Notes under the pieces: generated by a model
Seen by the model: only the letters and a program-made list of their open reading frames with translations
Database searches by the model: none
What the model was told of the DNA's origin: nothing
Shown: in pieces, positions 58,120-64,000 of the stretch
Position numbering within the stretch: the first letter of the stretch is position 1
Layout: every line of letters begins with the position of its first letter
Assembly: GCF_902784195.1 (NCBI RefSeq)
Contig: NZ_CACZTX010000004.1
Coordinates: 1-64,000, forward strand
Length of the DNA stretch: 64,000 nt
Source of the DNA: an uncultured Methanobrevibacter sp.
GTDB taxonomy: Archaea; Methanobacteriota; Methanobacteria; Methanobacteriales; Methanobacteriaceae
Direction: 5' to 3'
Made by a program: the position numbers and the translations under genes

Positions 58120-59682
58120 ATGAACAAAAAAATCTTAATTGCAGTTATTGCAATAATCATTATAATTTGTGCTGGTGCCTTTGCATTAATTAATATGCAA
58201 GCAGGTAATGGGGCTTCAATAAATGTTGATGCAAATGCACTTGAAGATAAGGGAAATTTAGTTGTTGACTCAGAAGAGATCTCAGCAGAAAATGGTTTGT
58301 ATTCAAGTTCATCTTCTGATGAAAACGCTGTTTTAGTAAAAAACAATGGAGTATTGAAATTAGCTAATTCAATAATCAATAAAACAGGTGATACAAGTAC
58401 CACTGGTGATGATGCGGACTTCTATGGAATCAATTCAGCGATTTTGGTTAATACAAATGGAAGCTTGGATATTTCAAATGTGAAGATAACTACAAATTCA
58501 AAAGGATCAAATGGTATTTTTGTAACAAATGCAGAAAGCTCTGGAAGCTCTTCATCTAATGTTGCTTTAGATGGCAATGGTTTGGCAGAAAGTTCAAGTG
58601 GCTCTGGAAGTGATTCATCTAATGGAGGAACACCTCCTAGCATGCCTTCTAGTGGTACTGGTTCTGATGGTGGTACTCCTCCTGAAATGTCAGATTCAAA
58701 TGGAGGTTCTGAAGGTGGAGACTCATCAAGTATGGCTGCATCTAACCAAGATAGTGTAGATGGAACTACAGAAGCAAATATTGAAAATGTGGAAATTACC
58801 ACATACAGTGACAAGTCTCGTGGACTTGATGCAACATACAATGGAATCATCAATGCTAAAAATGTAATAATCAATACAAATGGACAAAGCTGTGCAGCTC
58901 TTGCTACAGATCGTGGTGAAGGAGAGGTTCATGTAACTAACAGTGAATTGAATACAGGTGTAAGCAAGCAAAGCGGCAGAGGTTCACCAATAATCTATTC
59001 TACAGGAAACATAACTGTGGCAAACTCCATAGGTACTGCTTATGTTTCTCAAATAGCTTGTATTGAAGGTAAAAATAGCATTGAACTCTCTAACTGTGAC
59101 TTGTCTGCAGCTGCAGGTGGAAACAGGCAGGATAACGGGGACTATGTTGATTTAGGTGGTGTATTTATATATCAAAGCATGAGTGGAGACGCTGATGTGG
59201 GCACATCAACTTTCACTGCAAAGGATTCTGTATTGTCAATTCTATCTGATTCAGACTGCTATGAATCTGCACCGATGTTCCATGTAACCAATACCAAGGC
59301 AATCATTAACTTGGAAAAAACAGAACTTAACTTTGGTAGTGGAACTCTCTTGGATGTTTCCGGTCAAAGCCAATGGGGAACTGTAGGTTCCAATGGTGGA
59401 GAGCTCACTTTCAATGCAAAAGATGAAACTCTTGATGGAAACATAATTGTAGATTCAATCAGTTCATTGAACATGACTCTAAGCTCCACCAGCTATGTCG
59501 GAGCCATCAATCCTTCTGATGATTTTGGACAAACTGCGGTGATTATTGAATCTGGTTCTGACTGGACATTAGATGGTGATAGTCACATATCCAGTTTAGA
59601 GAATAATGGTGAGATTAATTATAATGGCCATACATTATATGTAAATGGAGTGGCTTACACCGAATCTAATCCATATAATTAA
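58120..59682 (+). CDS. Secreted beta-helix-like surface protein
   Basis: A 520-residue protein from ATG (a TTG six codons upstream is possible). One N-terminal membrane helix (KKILIAVIAIIIIICAGAFAL) serves as signal or anchor. The rest is rich in short beta-strand ladders typical of right-handed beta helices (NGVLKLANSIINKTG, NTNGSLDISNVKITTN, NATYNG..NAKNVIINTNG). A low-complexity insert at residues about 145-215 (SSSGSGSDSSNGGTPPSMP, GGTPPEMSDSNGG) resembles linkers in surface proteins of gut Firmicutes. No catalytic motif is seen. It follows the esterase by about 250 bp and has a similar N-terminal anchor. Adhesion or polysaccharide binding is a guess. Confidence 0.75.
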   Translation: MNKKILIAVIAIIIIICAGAFALINMQAGNGASINVDANALEDKGNLVVDSEEISAENGLYSSSSSDENAVLVKNNGVLKLANSIINKTGDTSTTGDDADFYGINSAILVNTNGSLDISNVKITTNSKGSNGIFVTNAESSGSSSSNVALDGNGLAESSSGSGSDSSNGGTPPSMPSSGTGSDGGTPPEMSDSNGGSEGGDSSSMAASNQDSVDGTTEANIENVEITTYSDKSRGLDATYNGIINAKNVIINTNGQSCAALATDRGEGEVHVTNSELNTGVSKQSGRGSPIIYSTGNITVANSIGTAYVSQIACIEGKNSIELSNCDLSAAAGGNRQDNGDYVDLGGVFIYQSMSGDADVGTSTFTAKDSVLSILSDSDCYESAPMFHVTNTKAIINLEKTELNFGSGTLLDVSGQSQWGTVGSNGGELTFNAKDETLDGNIIVDSISSLNMTLSSTSYVGAINPSDDFGQTAVIIESGSDWTLDGDSHISSLENNGEINYNGHTLYVNGVAYTESNPYN

Positions 59683-59914
59683 TTTTTGGAAATTTTAAAT
59701 TTTTCATTTTTTTCATTTTTTTCTTTTTATTTATTTTTTAACTATTTCTTTTAATTTTCCCTAGAGAAAAATTTTTGTATATTGTATATTTTTTAGTAAT
59801 GTAAAAAAATTAAAAATTTATTTAATATAAAGTCTAATCTTATAATAGAGTTTTAGAATTAAAATTTTTAAAAACTATTTTTAGAAAAATTATTATAAAA
59901 TATCAGGTTTTAAT

Positions 59915-61267
59915 ATGAATGAAAGTGAAAAATGTGCAAAAAAGGATTTGGCTCATATTTGGCATCCTGCTTCTCAGATGAAAGACTATGAAGATTTCCC
60001 ACCAATAATAATTGACCATGGAAAAGGGGTTAAGCTATATGATGTAGATGGCAAGGAGTATATAGACATCATCAGTTCCTGGTGGTGCAATTTGCTTGGA
60101 CACTGCAATGATGAGGTTAGTGATGCTCTAAAAAGTCAAGTGGATCAATTGGATCATGTTCTTTTTGCTAACTTTTCACACAAAACCATTATAGAATTGT
60201 CAGAGCGTTTAATCAAGGTAATGCCAGAGGGACTTAACAGGTTCAGTTTTGTTGACAACGGTTCAGCATCCATTGAATGTGCACTCAAAATGGCTTTCCA
60301 ATATTGTGCACAAAATGGAAAAGATCATAAGAAACGTTTCATGTGTTTCACTGATGCTTATCACGGTGAAACTTTAGGTGCATTGTCTGTTGGTGCATTG
60401 GATGAATATTCTAAGGTATTTGAACCTATAATGATTGATACAATCAAGGTGCAGGCACCGGATTGTTACAGATGTCCATACAATAAGCATAGGGATAGTT
60501 GTGATTGTGAATGTTTTGAGAATGCGGAGAAGGCGTTTGCAGAGTTTGGTCATGAAACCTGTGCCATGATAATCGAGCCATTGATTCAAGGAAGCGCTGG
60601 AATGAAGATCTATCCTCCATTGTATCTCAAGAAGCTTAGGGAGCTTTGTGACTTGTATGATGTGCTATTGATTGCAGATGAGATAGCTACTGGTTTTGGA
60701 AGAACAGGCAAGATGTTTGCAGTGGACCATGCAGGAATAAGTCCGGATATAATGTGCATTTCCAAAGGGCTTACAAACGGTTATATGGCAATGGCAGTTT
60801 GTGTAAGTACAGATGAAATCTATAATGGATTTTATGGAGATTATTCTGATAATGTCGCTTTCATGCACAGTCACACTTATGCTGGAAATCCCCTAGCTGC
60901 AAGTGTTGCAAATGCAACATTGAAGATTATGGAAAGAGACCATATTTTGGATGAAGCAAATGAAAAGGCAATTTGGCTAAACAATCGTTTCCATGAGATA
61001 TTCGATGAGCATCCTAATGTAGGTGAGATTAGGCAGATGGGACTCATCAATGCAATTGAACTCGTTGAGGATAGGGAGTCTAAAAAAGGATTTGATTCAT
61101 CAGAAAGAATCGGCTATAAAATCTATAGGGAAGCATTGAAACAAGGTTTGATGCTTAGGCCTTTAGGAAATGTAATGTACTTTAACCCACCTTTGGTTAT
61201 TACAAAAGAAGAGCTTGATGAATCTTTAAGAATCTGTAAAGAAGCTATTGATTCTGTATTGTTGTAA
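59915..61267 (+). CDS. bioA: Adenosylmethionine-8-amino-7-oxononanoate aminotransferase
   Basis: A 450-residue fold-type I PLP enzyme making 7,8-diaminopelargonate, the bioD substrate. HIWHPASQMKDYEDFPP is the typical beginning; ISSWWCNLLGHCN, FVDNGSASIECALKM, FTDAYHGETLGALSVG, ADEIATGFGRTGKMFA and the PLP-lysine segment CISKGLTNGY follow. A Cys-rich insertion (CYRCPYNKHRDSCDCECF) is present, as in some bacterial BioA. It lies 4.3 kb downstream of bioBD with two surface-protein genes between. No bioF or pimelate genes are in the window. Confidence 0.94.
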   Translation: MNESEKCAKKDLAHIWHPASQMKDYEDFPPIIIDHGKGVKLYDVDGKEYIDIISSWWCNLLGHCNDEVSDALKSQVDQLDHVLFANFSHKTIIELSERLIKVMPEGLNRFSFVDNGSASIECALKMAFQYCAQNGKDHKKRFMCFTDAYHGETLGALSVGALDEYSKVFEPIMIDTIKVQAPDCYRCPYNKHRDSCDCECFENAEKAFAEFGHETCAMIIEPLIQGSAGMKIYPPLYLKKLRELCDLYDVLLIADEIATGFGRTGKMFAVDHAGISPDIMCISKGLTNGYMAMAVCVSTDEIYNGFYGDYSDNVAFMHSHTYAGNPLAASVANATLKIMERDHILDEANEKAIWLNNRFHEIFDEHPNVGEIRQMGLINAIELVEDRESKKGFDSSERIGYKIYREALKQGLMLRPLGNVMYFNPPLVITKEELDESLRICKEAIDSVLL

Positions 61268-61330
61268 AAACAGTAAAAAAAGATTGATAGCGTATATAAT
61301 TTATTATTTTTTTTAAAAAAAGAAAAGAAG

Positions 61331-61353
61331 AATAGCTATTTAAAATAGCTATT
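61331..61353 (+). terminator. Perfect inverted repeat between convergent bioA and leuS
   Basis: AATAGCTATTT and AAATAGCTATT (11 bp, single-base centre) 63 nt after the bioA stop, with T-rich sequence further on. It is probably a terminator for bioA, perhaps in both directions. Confidence 0.55.
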
Positions 61354-61420
61354 AATTACTTATTTTTATTAATTTATTTTTTATCTATTTTTAACTATTT
61401 TTCATGTTTTAACAGCACTC

Positions 61421-61463
61421 AAAAAGTTTTGGTCAAGGTTTTGACCGAAGGTCAAAAGCTTGG
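61421..61463 (-). repeat. 3' hairpin element, copy 6 (after leuS, minus strand)
   Basis: Read on the minus strand it begins 2 nt after the leuS stop: CCAAGCTTTT, inner stem GACC-TTC-GGTC, AAAACCTTGACCAAAA, then CTTTTT. Orientation is sense to leuS, as in the other copies. No clear second hairpin follows. Confidence 0.82.
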
Positions 61464-61465
61464 AG

Positions 61466-64000
<2,535 letters not shown>

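Overview
The window looks like chromosome from a Methanobrevibacter-type archaeon (order Methanobacteriales, pseudomurein-walled methanogen). The evidence is very AT-rich intergenic DNA, many TTG and GTG starts behind GGTGA-type ribosome sites, archaeal-type proteins (Fae-Hps fusion, Kae1-Bud32 fusion, Hef, archaeal ThrRS, LeuRS and S15, CobT of the archaeal family, aconitase X), a methanogenesis marker protein, two Mur-ligase homologues and a long DUF11/Cna-B adhesin-like protein. I see no rRNA genes, CRISPR array, prophage or insertion sequence. The species cannot be fixed from sequence reading alone.

Layout. 1-4.5 kb: 3' end of a surface adhesin with an LPxTG-like sorting tail, a coiled-coil protein and a zinc-ribbon protein. 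4.6-9.1 kb (minus strand): fae-hps, thrS, then a barnase-like secreted RNase lipoprotein followed by a barstar-like inhibitor. 9.3-14.8 kb: MurG-like glycosyltransferase, prephenate dehydrogenase with an apparent FDX-ACB tail, a TrmB-type regulator divergent from hcp-cupin with a 44-bp inverted repeat between them. 15-33.6 kb: the whole branched-chain amino acid route (ilvD, ilvBN, ilvC, ilvE) in separate units, mixed with signal peptidase, argS, a VUT transporter, TPR protein, argF, purD, a MATE exporter, methanogenesis marker 12 and uppP. 33.9-34.2 kb: two identical tRNA-Val(UAC) genes. 34.4-46.6 kb: membrane-tethered Mrr-like nuclease, thyA, surE, a 48-residue small protein, an Sm-like protein, cobT, kae1-bud32, rdgB, rps15, recJ-like, cysK-like, aconitase X. 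46.9-50.2 kb: two Mur ligases, the second with a MurT-like cysteine insertion. 50.3-53.8 kb: hef and trmI. 53.9-61.3 kb: bioB-bioD and bioA, separated by a frameshifted tannase-like esterase and a beta-helix-like surface protein. 61.4 kb to the end: leuS, whose N-terminus lies outside the window.

The most unusual pattern is a structured 3' element present six times in this window. Each copy lies in sense orientation directly behind a stop codon or a tRNA: after argS, ilvC, the first tRNA-Val, kae1-bud32, the first Mur ligase and leuS. Its flanks are nearly constant (AAGCTTTT ... AAAACCTTGACCAAAA plus a T-run), while the inner stem differs between copies with pairing preserved. In five of six copies a second hairpin and a U-rich run follow. 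It looks like a dispersed, RNA-level 3'-end or terminator family. Other highlights are the archaeal barnase-barstar pair, the TrmB/hcp operator candidate, the MurT-like ligase and the +1-shifted esterase reading frame.

How the genes work together. Envelope genes (adhesin, MurG-like transferase, UppP, Mur ligases, signal peptidase) suggest pseudomurein assembly and surface display. Fae-Hps feeds ribulose phosphate and one-carbon metabolism. Aconitase X supplies the archaeal mevalonate route for lipids. The remaining genes cover amino acid, biotin, purine, thymidylate and cobamide synthesis and aminoacyl-tRNA supply, as expected of an autotrophic or nearly autotrophic methanogen.
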